Positions 18,409-26,134 of a DNA stretch of 36,429 nucleotides are shown here, piece after piece (the stretch's first letter is position 1; each line of letters begins with the position of its first letter). The stretch spans positions 1-36,429 of the forward strand of contig SYAD01000109.1 in NCBI GenBank assembly GCA_005789005.1. Reading direction: 5' to 3'. Under the pieces are notes generated by a model. It made no database searches, was not told the origin of the DNA, and was given only the letters and a program-made list of their open reading frames with translations. The position numbers were made by a program, and so were the translations under genes. The DNA comes from Planctomycetia bacterium (GTDB lineage: Bacteria > Planctomycetota > Phycisphaerae > Phycisphaerales > SM1A02).

Positions 18409-18422
18409 TTGATCAAAATCAA
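18409..18422 (-). promoter_or_regulatory. FNR/CRP-family binding site upstream of ric-narGHJ
   Basis: TTGATCAAAATCAA is an exact match to the FNR/Anr consensus TTGAT-N4-ATCAA. It lies about 146 bases upstream of the ric ATG, in a 198-base AT-rich stretch with no gene (18264-18461). AT-rich sequence suitable for a -10 box follows towards ric (around 18382-18392). It suggests activation under low oxygen or by an NO/nitrate-responsive relative of FNR. The regulator is not in the window. Confidence 0.72.
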
Positions 18423-18461
18423 TGTAATTATTCGGACTTTGCGAAATGGATGAACTTGCGC

Positions 18462-18911
18462 TTATGAAAGAGTGCCGCGCGCACTGCGTTCGATTTGAAT
18501 ATGCGCCCAACTCCATGCCTGAACCGTGCGCGGAAATCCAAGCGTGGTCATGGCCTGAGCAACTGCGTGCTCTATTTCACGAACCGAAATTCCACCCTGC
18601 AAAGCACGTCGAACATGGCTGCGCAACGCCGACTCCATGCCCGCGCCAACACACAATCCAATCTTGACAAGAGTTTGCTCGCGCTTTGACAGCGAGCCTG
18701 CAACAGAAATTGATTTGCCCATTTTTTCATGGGCACAGGTTAACTCTGGAAAGCGTGCTGCGAATTTCTTGAAAGTTTCAGGCAGTGCGGAAGCTTCTTT
18801 GGATGGCTTTACTTTGACGGTCGAGCGGGAATTTAATTTGTGCGGTGATTTAATTTTTTTCTTGACGGACATTGGTTCTACCCTTTCTGATAAGTGTGGC
18901 GTGAACACCAT
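18462..18911 (-). CDS. Carboxymuconolactone decarboxylase-family protein
   Basis: A small AhpD/CMD-fold protein (149 residues, or 136 if it starts at the ATG at 18872). The first 50 residues are basic and Lys/Ser-rich. The domain follows with KREQTLVKIGLCVGAGMESALRSHVRRALQ in pieces typical of the family: one Cys, then a His ten residues later. The second Cys of the AhpD peroxidase CxxC pair is missing. Function is unknown: peroxidase, decarboxylase and simple structural roles all occur in this family. Both possible starts have a Shine-Dalgarno-like stretch (GAGG and AAGGG). It is the last gene of the porin-YitT group, or is transcribed on its own, before the FNR site. Confidence 0.8.
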   Translation of the reverse strand: MVFTPHLSERVEPMSVKKKIKSPHKLNSRSTVKVKPSKEASALPETFKKFAARFPELTCAHEKMGKSISVAGSLSKREQTLVKIGLCVGAGMESALRSHVRRALQGGISVREIEHAVAQAMTTLGFPRTVQAWSWAHIQIERSARGTLS

Positions 18912-18984
18912 TGTAATACCTCATTCAGTTTCGCGCACATACGAATTTGTATTGAGAAAACATGACGGTGTCGCTTGGTTTCAA

Positions 18985-19725
18985 TTACAACGTTGAATAG
19001 CGCCCCGCCCTGTAGTTGGTGGCTAATGTTTGGTTTAAAATCACCACGCCCAATACCGACAAAGCAAATTGTTGCCAACTGACCAAAGCCATTGAACTCA
19101 GCACAATCAGGCTGTCAAACAACATTTGAACGCGACCAGCACGCCACCAATATTTTTCTTGTAGATACAACACCAGCACATTGAATCCACCCAAACTGGC
19201 CCTATGACGAAACAAAATAAGCATGCCCATACCCATGAATAAACCACCCAGAATTGCTGCAAGCACGGGCGACAGTTCTTTAAAACGAACAAACTCGGGT
19301 AAAACATTCACCAGCATCGAAACCAATCCAATCGATATAAATGTTTTCAACATGAACGCTTTTTCCATGCGTTTCCAAGCGAGCGCGTAAAAAGGAAGGT
19401 TGATTAGAAAAAATATCAAACCAAAATTCCATCCTGTCGAATAATGAATTAAGAACACCAGACCCGCTGTTCCACCGGTGACTAGCCCTGCGTTGCTAAA
19501 CATGACAACACCAAAAGCCGAGAACAGAGTGCCAGTGATCAGGGCCTGAACATCTTCATAGGGACGGTGGCGCAAGGACTTGCTCCAACCCAACTCGGAG
19601 GCGCTTGATTGAAGAGCGGGTATGTTTTCTTGCGCTGAAATAGACGATTGAATTTTGCTGACACTGGACTCATGTGCGGGTTCGCTACTGCCAGTTTTCC
19701 AATGAAGCGATGCTGTGTCGTTCAC
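18985..19725 (-). CDS. YitT-family membrane protein
   Basis: A polytopic inner-membrane protein of 246 residues with about five hydrophobic segments after a 60-residue polar N-terminus. SNAGLVTGGTAGLVFLIHY and FRHRASLGGFNVLVLYLQ are typical of the YitT/YczE (DUF161) family, which has no firmly established transport substrate. The C-terminal DUF2179 domain present in many YitT proteins is missing, as in the shorter members. The start codon is GTG, supported by AAAGGTG seven bases upstream. It lies 21 bases after the porin gene, so the two are probably cotranscribed. Confidence 0.83.
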   Translation of the reverse strand: MNDTASLHWKTGSSEPAHESSVSKIQSSISAQENIPALQSSASELGWSKSLRHRPYEDVQALITGTLFSAFGVVMFSNAGLVTGGTAGLVFLIHYSTGWNFGLIFFLINLPFYALAWKRMEKAFMLKTFISIGLVSMLVNVLPEFVRFKELSPVLAAILGGLFMGMGMLILFRHRASLGGFNVLVLYLQEKYWWRAGRVQMLFDSLIVLSSMALVSWQQFALSVLGVVILNQTLATNYRAGRYSTL

Positions 19726-19746
19726 AATGAAACACCTTTCTATGCC

Positions 19747-21378
19747 TTAAAAAAGCAACTGCAACTGACAGCGAAAAACCCACTGCCCGCCGTTATTGAC
19801 GCCAGAATCTTGGCGATAATTTGCGTTTGATATGGGCTGACCATAGAACCCATTTGTAAACATCACGCCATTCACCGAATATCCGCAATCAGTTGTCACC
19901 TTGAGAGATTTTTCACCGAGATACCAATTCAAACCTGTCGTATAGATGGTGTTGTGCTGCGCAAAAAACGGATTGGAGGGAATAGAAGCAATGCCGACTG
20001 CGGGCACAACGGCGCCAGGGGCAACATACGCCTGGCCATTTGAACCGTTGCTCAAAGTGTCGTACCACTCGAAACGCCCAAACATTTCAACATCATCGCT
20101 TACGTAGTAACCAGCCTGCAACGTGGAACCATATGTAAATACTGAACTGCCAACGTTGGTCAATGGAACGCCGCCATCTGCCGCGCTAGTTGCGGTGTTG
20201 CCGTAGATCGCGCCAAAAATATTCGCACCACCCAACATCCAATTTGCATCGGCGGTCCAAGAAAACATGGCGACATCCCCGTTGCCATTGGTTGGCGTTG
20301 TGTTATTTGATACGCCACCGCGTTGCCAATTGAACGCGCTGCCAAATAACAAGCCTTGTGCATCGCCGCGCGCGCTCGTGAGCGTGTCAAACTGTTTCCA
20401 ATTTCCAAACGCAAGATATTGAGCGCGTCCGGTCATTGCATATTGTGTGTACCCATACGATATGTTTGTGTTTCCATCAACAGTCGACGTGTTGCCGTCG
20501 TTGCCGCCATCATTGAATGAGAATGCAGCAGAAAAATTTTCACCCCGGGCCGTAAGCATGATGCCTTGGGTTAACTTTGTTGTGAACAGCATGTTCACGA
20601 GCGACCGTTCAACACATAATTGATGACGTGAAGTGACCAATTCTTCCCGATTAAATGGGCTTTTAAACTGTCCAACACGCACACCAAGTCCGCCACCAAG
20701 ATCCTTGTTGATCCATGTTTCCTCAAGCCCTGCGATTGGTGTAATGCCACCAACACCCGCCGAATTTTGAGTTGCGGTCTGATTGATATACACCGTGGTC
20801 ACCTTGAAGGTCCAACTTGGATCAATCACGTGTCCGGAAAATTCAACCTTCATGCGCCGCAACTCAAATCCATACGCGGCGCGTTGAATTTGGATATTTT
20901 TGCCAGTGCTGGGAGCATTCCAATCGTTCAAACTTCTGCTGCTTAAACGACTGAGCGCGTAACGCACTTGCATTTGTCCACCAATCATAAGTTTGAAATT
21001 GCCATCTGGACTTGCAATAAAAAATCCCTTGTCGTAACCAGATGTCGCGCCTGTGGTCTGTAAACTTGCGCGCGATTGAGCGTCGCTCATGACATCCTGC
21101 ACAACTCCGCGGATTTGATTTGCACGCTCTTGGGTGAGCCACTTGTCGCCATTCTGTGATTTGAGTTCAGAAAGTTCTTGATTGTTGACTGTCAACGCTT
21201 GTTTATTCGCCTGGTTTTCAACTTGAACTTGCTCAAGTGATTTGTGCAGAAGATCAAGTTCAGCCCGCAAGGCCGCTGTCGTTGCATCTTCATGTATGGA
21301 GCTAGGGACGACTCCACCGAACGGCGCAGCGGAAATTACAAAGGCCGAGAGGAACCCCGACAATGTGATTTGAAACAT
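19747..21378 (-). CDS. OprO/OprP-like outer-membrane porin
   Basis: A 543-residue exported protein. It has a signal sequence (about residues 1-20), then a coiled-coil-like stretch (residues 33-75, Leu/Gln/Asn-rich) of the kind that bridges to the cell wall in planctomycete porins, then a long beta-barrel region. GNFKLMIGGQMQVRYAL, RRMKVEFSGHVIDPSWTFKV and LGVRVGQFKSPFNREELV are typical of the phosphate-selective porin O/P family, and the final residue is Phe, as in outer-membrane barrels. The substrate is not evident; anion uptake is the family theme, so nitrate or phosphate are both possible. GTAGGAG lies eight bases before the ATG. Confidence 0.88.
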   Translation of the reverse strand: MFQITLSGFLSAFVISAAPFGGVVPSSIHEDATTAALRAELDLLHKSLEQVQVENQANKQALTVNNQELSELKSQNGDKWLTQERANQIRGVVQDVMSDAQSRASLQTTGATSGYDKGFFIASPDGNFKLMIGGQMQVRYALSRLSSRSLNDWNAPSTGKNIQIQRAAYGFELRRMKVEFSGHVIDPSWTFKVTTVYINQTATQNSAGVGGITPIAGLEETWINKDLGGGLGVRVGQFKSPFNREELVTSRHQLCVERSLVNMLFTTKLTQGIMLTARGENFSAAFSFNDGGNDGNTSTVDGNTNISYGYTQYAMTGRAQYLAFGNWKQFDTLTSARGDAQGLLFGSAFNWQRGGVSNNTTPTNGNGDVAMFSWTADANWMLGGANIFGAIYGNTATSAADGGVPLTNVGSSVFTYGSTLQAGYYVSDDVEMFGRFEWYDTLSNGSNGQAYVAPGAVVPAVGIASIPSNPFFAQHNTIYTTGLNWYLGEKSLKVTTDCGYSVNGVMFTNGFYGQPISNANYRQDSGVNNGGQWVFRCQLQLLF

Positions 21379-21432
21379 TCTTCTGACTCCTACAAAAATA
21401 AGTTTTCTGAAAAATAGATTAATTAAGAATAA

Positions 21433-21461
21433 AGGATACTTTGTTCATCTATTATTGCCAA
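21433..21461 (-). promoter_or_regulatory. Sigma-70-type promoter of the porin gene
   Basis: Read on the minus strand, TTGGCA (21461-21456) and TATCCT (21438-21433) are separated by 17 bases. They match five and four of the six consensus bases. The -10 box lies about 54 bases before the porin ATG, leaving a short AT-rich leader. Confidence 0.5.
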
Positions 21462-21498
21462 CTCAATTTCGCACCTTCCTGATTGCGTTACTTAATTT

Positions 21499-21524
21499 TA
21501 AAAAACTAGTTTCGCCTTGGAAAC
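21499..21524 (-). terminator. Weak hairpin with T-run after the 326-residue gene
   Basis: On the minus strand GTTTC and GAAAC form a 5-bp stem with a 6-base loop, followed three bases later by six T. It lies 50 bases after the stop of the unknown gene and before the porin promoter. The stem is short, so the call is tentative. Confidence 0.33.
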
Positions 21525-21574
21525 GCCGTCACCCATGATGTTCGGTCATGAAATCGCATGAATTGACATTGAAT

Positions 21575-22555
21575 TCATTGTTGGCTGCGCAATTGTTGAT
21601 ATACGGGCGCAAATCGACCGCTTTTTTCTATGCCTTCATTGACCAGTTGCCGTGCGGCGGCGGTGTTGCCAGTTTTTATATACGACATAAACAACGCTTG
21701 ATCGCAGGCCACCAAGTCCTCCGCGGCCATGCGCGGGCGCGCCGCAAGTAAATATGAAATGGCCTGCGACCACTCCCCGCGAAGTTGGTGAAGACGTCCA
21801 ACATAGCGCTCGGTGAAGCCAGATTCGGAAAAACCTTGGCGCAATAAAAAGTTGCCCTCGGCAATGCCATCAGCGGCTTGCTGCATTTGGGATTCTGTAA
21901 GAAAGTTTACGGGCGCGGAGTTGATATTGGCCTGCGTGTTTGGAGGCGCGGCGGCGGAAGCGCCCTGCGTATTTACAAGCGCGGTGGCGTCCTTGAATTG
22001 CTGCTGCGCCAAACGTTCCTGACACGCCAAGGTGAAATAAATGTATTCCAACTTCCACGATGTGTAATTGGGAACTTGCGTCTGCGCAATTTGATAGAGC
22101 GCAAGCGCCTGCGCAGTTTTATTCTCGCGTAACAACACACGCGCTTCCATGCCAGTCAATGGCCGCATTCCGCCAGCATGGGGCTTGCTGGTTTGCCATT
22201 CGCGCGCCGCTTCCAGCATGCTGGGCGACAATGTGGATTCGAAGTTTTTGCACGCGCTTTCATATCGATCAAAGGCTTGCTTATTATTATTTTTCATAAA
22301 GCCAATGCCAAACAACGTGCGAAGCGTGTGATTGACGCGGTAGGTGTCAAATGGATTACTGCCAAGGCGCTGCGCGTATGAGTTCCAATTGAAAGGCTCA
22401 TTCAGCGATGTGATGGAGGCGCCAGGCTGCGCAGGGATTGGCGTGAGAGCCGTTGCGTTTGTAGTTGCGTTTGCCGTTGCGTTTGCCGTTGCATTTGCTG
22501 CTGTATTTGCCAACCCGTTCGTGTGGGCGATAGCCAGCGCAACATCTCGCGCCAT
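21575..22555 (-). CDS. Unrecognised helical-repeat-like protein with an Asn/Ala/Thr tract
   Basis: I do not recognise this 326-residue protein. After the first 12 residues it has a low-complexity tract of about 20 residues rich in Ala, Asn and Thr (about 15-36), encoded by 12-base repeats. The rest is mainly helical, with alternating Ala/Leu pairs such as TAQALALYQIAQ, WSQAISYLLAARPRM and NTAAARQLVNEGI, which suggests divergent TPR-like repeats. No clear signal peptide is visible. The frame stays open upstream to a stop at about 22595 with no earlier ATG, so ATG at 22555 is the likely start, but no ribosome binding site supports it. It is flanked by the TauE-like gene (158 bases upstream) and the porin. 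Confidence 0.6.
   Translation of the reverse strand: MARDVALAIAHTNGLANTAANATANATANATTNATALTPIPAQPGASITSLNEPFNWNSYAQRLGSNPFDTYRVNHTLRTLFGIGFMKNNNKQAFDRYESACKNFESTLSPSMLEAAREWQTSKPHAGGMRPLTGMEARVLLRENKTAQALALYQIAQTQVPNYTSWKLEYIYFTLACQERLAQQQFKDATALVNTQGASAAAPPNTQANINSAPVNFLTESQMQQAADGIAEGNFLLRQGFSESGFTERYVGRLHQLRGEWSQAISYLLAARPRMAAEDLVACDQALFMSYIKTGNTAAARQLVNEGIEKSGRFAPVYQQLRSQQ
22451..22513. repeat. 12-base tandem repeat tract in the 326-residue gene
   Basis: About five imperfect copies of a 12-base unit (plus strand GTTGCGTTTGCC and variants) encode the Ala-Asn-Ala-Thr tract. A related but more degenerate tract is found in cysQ at 23911-23972. Confidence 0.7.
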
Positions 22556-22713
22556 GGCGCGCGCAAATTTTAGTTTGGGAATTTGCAGATATATTTAGTC
22601 ATAGTTAAGGCGAGCTACTTTTGTTGTTATAAGACTTTGTTTGTAAAATAGGGCATTCTTAGATCTAAATCCGCTACTAAACCCACACAACAATGCTGAC
22701 GCGTCTTGCCAGA

Positions 22714-23493
22714 TCACAAAAGCGTTTTCATGCCAACCGCCAACAACACAATTGCCAGTGCCGCTTGCAACCACCGCGATGAGAATCGGCGGGCCAAAAG
22801 ACTTCCAACAATCGTTGCGGGAATGGATCCGCACAGCAGGCTGATCAGCATGCGACCGTCCACCATGCCGGCCAATAAATAACCCGTGCCCGCGATCAGC
22901 GCCAGTGGAATGGCGTGCGCGATATCGGTGGCCACCAATTTATGCGTGGTCATGCGCAGTGGATACAACACAAGTAGAAGCACGGTGCCTAGCGCGCCCG
23001 CGCCAACGGAAGTTAGCGCGACAAGTAAACCAAGCAGTGCGCCTGCGGCAATGGTCCACGCGGGTTGAAATTTTTTAAAGTGCTCGGGTTGCGTGACGCG
23101 GCGATTGCGCGCAAGCGAACGCAACTTTGGCGAGAGCAATAAACCAAACGCGGTGATGAGCACAACCACGCCAACGGATTTGGTGAGCCACTGCATGTTG
23201 CCCGCGGTGTTTCCAAACGCAACTAGCACTACAACGACCATGGCCACGGGCAAACTGCCCATCCACAGTCTGCGCACCACTTGCCAATCAACGCCCGCGC
23301 CGCGCTTGTGCACTTGCATGGCCGCAATTTTGGTGATGGCCGCAAACCAAAGGTCGGTTGCGATTGCGGTTTGCGGAGCGATGCCGAACACTAATAATAA
23401 AATCGGCGTCATCAGCGCGCCGCCGCCTACGCCTGTTAAGCCAACAACAAATCCAGTGAATGCGCCGGCGAAAGCGAATGGGGCGTCAATCAT
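22714..23493 (-). CDS. TauE/SafE-family membrane transporter, probable sulfite or sulfur-compound exporter
   Basis: A 259-residue polytopic protein with about seven to eight hydrophobic segments. FTGFVVGLTGVGGGALMTPI at the N-terminus and a second half-copy with LTSVGAGALGTVLL show the internal repeat typical of TauE/SafE. Members export sulfite, sulfoacetate or related anions. Its start overlaps the stop of cysQ by four bases, and the sulfate-activation genes cysD and cysNC lie just across the divergent promoter region. A link to sulfite or sulfate handling is therefore a reasonable inference. The substrate cannot be read from the sequence. Confidence 0.88.
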   Translation of the reverse strand: MIDAPFAFAGAFTGFVVGLTGVGGGALMTPILLLVFGIAPQTAIATDLWFAAITKIAAMQVHKRGAGVDWQVVRRLWMGSLPVAMVVVVLVAFGNTAGNMQWLTKSVGVVVLITAFGLLLSPKLRSLARNRRVTQPEHFKKFQPAWTIAAGALLGLLVALTSVGAGALGTVLLLVLYPLRMTTHKLVATDIAHAIPLALIAGTGYLLAGMVDGRMLISLLCGSIPATIVGSLLARRFSSRWLQAALAIVLLAVGMKTLL

Positions 23494-24434
23494 GTGGCCA
23501 CACCCGGCAAGTCAATGGGCCATGCGCTGGCCACAAAACTTGGGTTGAGCACTTCGGATTTTCCGTACAGCAGGCGCGCGCCATCAAGCGTGCGAACAAA
23601 TCCGCCGGCGGCTTCAAGCACGGCCTGCGCCGCGGCGGTGTCCCACTCGCAAGTTGGTCCAAGGCGTGGATAGCAATCGGCTTGGCCTTGGGCAATGCGG
23701 CAAAATTTAAGGGAACTGCCAGCTTGCACAAGTTCATGCGCGCCCAAGGCGTGGATAAAATTCTGCGTTTGCTCATTCATATGGTTACGACTGGCCAACA
23801 CGCGCATTGGCTTGCCCGCCTGTTGTTCTGGAGTGGCAACATGAAGAACGCGCGTTTGATTGTGAATGTGGGACAAGGCTCGCATGGTTGAACGCGGGTA
23901 GAAACTTAGATTTGTATGTGCGGTCACATTTGTGCTTGCATTTGTCTTTGCATTTGTTGTTCCGCTTGTGTGTGTGGCAGGACCCACATCTACTTGTGCG
24001 CCCTCACTTTCAATGGGCTCGCTCCAAAATAATTCGTCAAGCACTGGCGCGTACACCACGCCAAGAACTGGCGCGCCCTGGCGCACCAGCGCAATGTTCA
24101 CGGTGAACTGTCCATTGCGCGCGATGAATTCTTTTGTGCCATCAAGCGGATCGATAATCCAAAAATCGCCGCGCGCGGTTCGGTGCGCGTGGGATGCGTC
24201 ATCCTCTTCGGACACAATGGCAATGTTGGGCGTAAGCGATTGCAGTGCCCGCGCAATCACGTGGTGCGCGCGCAAATCCGCCTCGGTCAGTGGACTGAAA
24301 TCAGCCTTGTGCTGAATATTTTTCCCCGCAACGGTATCGGCATGGGCATACACATCCAAAATGGCTTTGCCGGCGTTTCGAGCTATTTCACAAGCGGCAG
24401 TAGCCAATTTGATGTCCAATGCCGCTTGTCGCAT
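23490..24434 (-). CDS. cysQ: 3'(2'),5'-bisphosphate nucleotidase CysQ
   Basis: A Mg-dependent, Li-sensitive phosphatase of the inositol monophosphatase fold that turns PAP into AMP and may also act on PAPS during sulfate assimilation. Family motifs: a SEEDD metal site (about residues 76-80), DPLDGTKEF (about 95-103, metal and catalytic residues), GVVYAPVLDELFW, and the C-terminal CEWDTAAAQAVLEAAGG. At 314 residues it is longer than the usual 250-270. Part of the excess is an insertion of about 20 residues rich in Thr, Asn and Ala (about 155-175) encoded by a repeat-like tract. It is divergent from cysD, with an AT-rich intergenic region between them. Confidence 0.93.
   Translation of the reverse strand: MRQAALDIKLATAACEIARNAGKAILDVYAHADTVAGKNIQHKADFSPLTEADLRAHHVIARALQSLTPNIAIVSEEDDASHAHRTARGDFWIIDPLDGTKEFIARNGQFTVNIALVRQGAPVLGVVYAPVLDELFWSEPIESEGAQVDVGPATHTSGTTNAKTNASTNVTAHTNLSFYPRSTMRALSHIHNQTRVLHVATPEQQAGKPMRVLASRNHMNEQTQNFIHALGAHELVQAGSSLKFCRIAQGQADCYPRLGPTCEWDTAAAQAVLEAAGGFVRTLDGARLLYGKSEVLNPSFVASAWPIDLPGVAT
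23911..23972. repeat. Degenerate 12-base repeat tract inside cysQ
   Basis: Plus-strand units such as CATTTGTGCTTG, CATTTGTCTTTG and CATTTGTTGTTC recur with a 12-base period and encode the Thr/Asn/Ala-rich insertion. The unit resembles the tract at 22451-22513. Confidence 0.55.
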
Positions 24435-24553
24435 AACTGCAATTTAACATATTTACTAATAAAAAGTAATCTTCCTGACATTTTTAACAGATAATTATGT
24501 ACAAATAGCATATTGCGACACGATCGCTTTGAGCTCCTTACCGACTGCATTCC
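24435..24553. promoter_or_regulatory. Divergent AT-rich promoter region between cysQ and cysD
   Basis: This 119-base region is much richer in A and T than its flanks and must hold the promoters of both cysQ (leftward) and cysD (rightward). It includes a short inverted repeat TTACT-N7-AGTAA at 24453-24469 and, to its right, CTGACA at 24475-24480 followed by AT-rich sequence. No box pair with good spacing stands out, so no exact promoter is assigned. No riboswitch-like fold was seen. Confidence 0.45.
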
Positions 24554-26134
24554 ATGCCCACTACTTCCAAAGCACAATTACACGGTCTTGACGCGCCGAA
24601 AGCGTGGGACACGGACACGGCATTTGCGCATTTGAAAGCGCTTGGACTTTGCGATACCAAACGCACGGCGGAGCGGCGTCTGCAGGAACTTTCCATTCTG
24701 CCCGATGCGCTGAGCCCCGATACGTTGCGCGACGAACAAGGCAGCGCGCCAAACCGCGTGCTGCTTGATTGGTTGTTGAATGAGGCGCGCGGCAAGCGGC
24801 GATTGGTGTTGTTCGCACAATTACACACACTGCCAACCGGCACAAGTTGCTTGGTGGCCCATGACGCGCGTGGCGCCAATTTTTGGGTGCCGTTTTCTTC
24901 AAGCATCACAAGCGCCGCATCAACAACGAATGGCGTCACTTTGGGAAAAAAATCAGGGTCTGTACAAATTGCAACGCCAAAAGATAAATTGTCTCCGTTA
25001 AGTAAGAGTAATGCAAAGTTGGGCGCGACCACTGCTCCTACATGTGCGGACGTTGAAGGCGCGCTTAGAAAGTTGCAAGCGCATGTGGGAAAACCAATCG
25101 CGTTATTTCCTTCAGGCAAGTTGGTTGCGCTGGCGCGCAAGTGCGCCCCGATTGATGAAGTGCACATGGACATGATTTGTTTTCAACCCGTGTTGAATAT
25201 TGATCACCCCACGCCGCTTGCGCGCAATGTGAACACTCAACAAAGCCATCTGGATCGGTTGGAGGCTGAGAGCATTCATATTCTTCGCGAGGCCGTTGCC
25301 GAAAGTGAAAATCCGGTCATGTTGTATTCCGTTGGCAAGGACAGTTCGGTGATGGTGCACTTGGCGCGCAAGGCTTTTTACCCAGCGCCCCCGCCATTTC
25401 CGCTGATGCACGTGGACACGCGCTGGAAATTTCAAGAGATGTATTTGATGCGCGAGTTCATCGCCAAACAAAGCGGAATGCGCCTGATTGTACATGTGAA
25501 TCCGGAAGCGATTGCGCGCGACATCAATCCGTTTGACCACGGCTCGCAACTGCATACGCACATCACCAAGACGGAGGGCTTGAAGCAGGCTCTTGATCTG
25601 CACAAATTTGATCTTGCCTTTGGTGGCGCGCGCCGCGACGAGGAGAAGAGTCGCGCCAAGGAGCGGATATTTTCTTTCCGCACCAACACGCATCGATGGG
25701 ACCCGAAGAACCAGCGCCCCGAAGTGTGGAATTTGTATAACGCGGGCAAGGCCAAGGGTGAAAGTATTCGCGTGTTCCCGCTAAGCAATTGGACGGAGCT
25801 TGATGTGTGGGAATATATTTTGCGCGAAGGCATTCCGGTGGTGCCTCTTTATTTTGCCAAGGTTCGTCCAGTGGTGGAGCGCGATGGCTTGCTGATCATG
25901 GTTGATGATGATCGCATGCGCGTGCTGCCTGGCGAGGAAATTATGCGCAAGCGCGTTCGCTTTAGAACGCTTGGTTGCTACCCGTTAAGTGGCGCAATTG
26001 AATCAAGCGCCACCACTTTGCAAGACATCATGGTGGAATTATTGCAGGCGCGCACCAGCGAGCGACAAGGCCGCGCCATTGACTCAGATGCCGCGGCAAG
26101 CATGGAAAAGAAAAAGCATGAGGGATATTTCTGA
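24554..26134 (+). CDS. cysD: Sulfate adenylyltransferase subunit 2 (CysD) with a long N-terminal extension
   Basis: The ATP pyrophosphatase subunit of ATP sulfurylase, which adenylates sulfate to APS. The CysD domain covers residues about 231-526 and is complete: the PP-loop [10 protein letters not shown] (258-267), [62 protein letters not shown] and the C-terminal KKKHEGYF. A normal CysD has about 300 residues. Here residues 1-230 form an extra region that I do not recognise: a helical part (18-90), a stretch [20 protein letters not shown], a polar linker (115-160) and a second compact part (165-215). Its codon use looks like that of the domain. An internal ATG at 25166 could give a near-normal protein but has no obvious ribosome binding site. 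The stop overlaps cysNC by one base. Confidence 0.92.
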   Translation: MPTTSKAQLHGLDAPKAWDTDTAFAHLKALGLCDTKRTAERRLQELSILPDALSPDTLRDEQGSAPNRVLLDWLLNEARGKRRLVLFAQLHTLPTGTSCLVAHDARGANFWVPFSSSITSAASTTNGVTLGKKSGSVQIATPKDKLSPLSKSNAKLGATTAPTCADVEGALRKLQAHVGKPIALFPSGKLVALARKCAPIDEVHMDMICFQPVLNIDHPTPLARNVNTQQSHLDRLEAESIHILREAVAESENPVMLYSVGKDSSVMVHLARKAFYPAPPPFPLMHVDTRWKFQEMYLMREFIAKQSGMRLIVHVNPEAIARDINPFDHGSQLHTHITKTEGLKQALDLHKFDLAFGGARRDEEKSRAKERIFSFRTNTHRWDPKNQRPEVWNLYNAGKAKGESIRVFPLSNWTELDVWEYILREGIPVVPLYFAKVRPVVERDGLLIMVDDDRMRVLPGEEIMRKRVRFRTLGCYPLSGAIESSATTLQDIMVELLQARTSERQGRAIDSDAAASMEKKKHEGYF

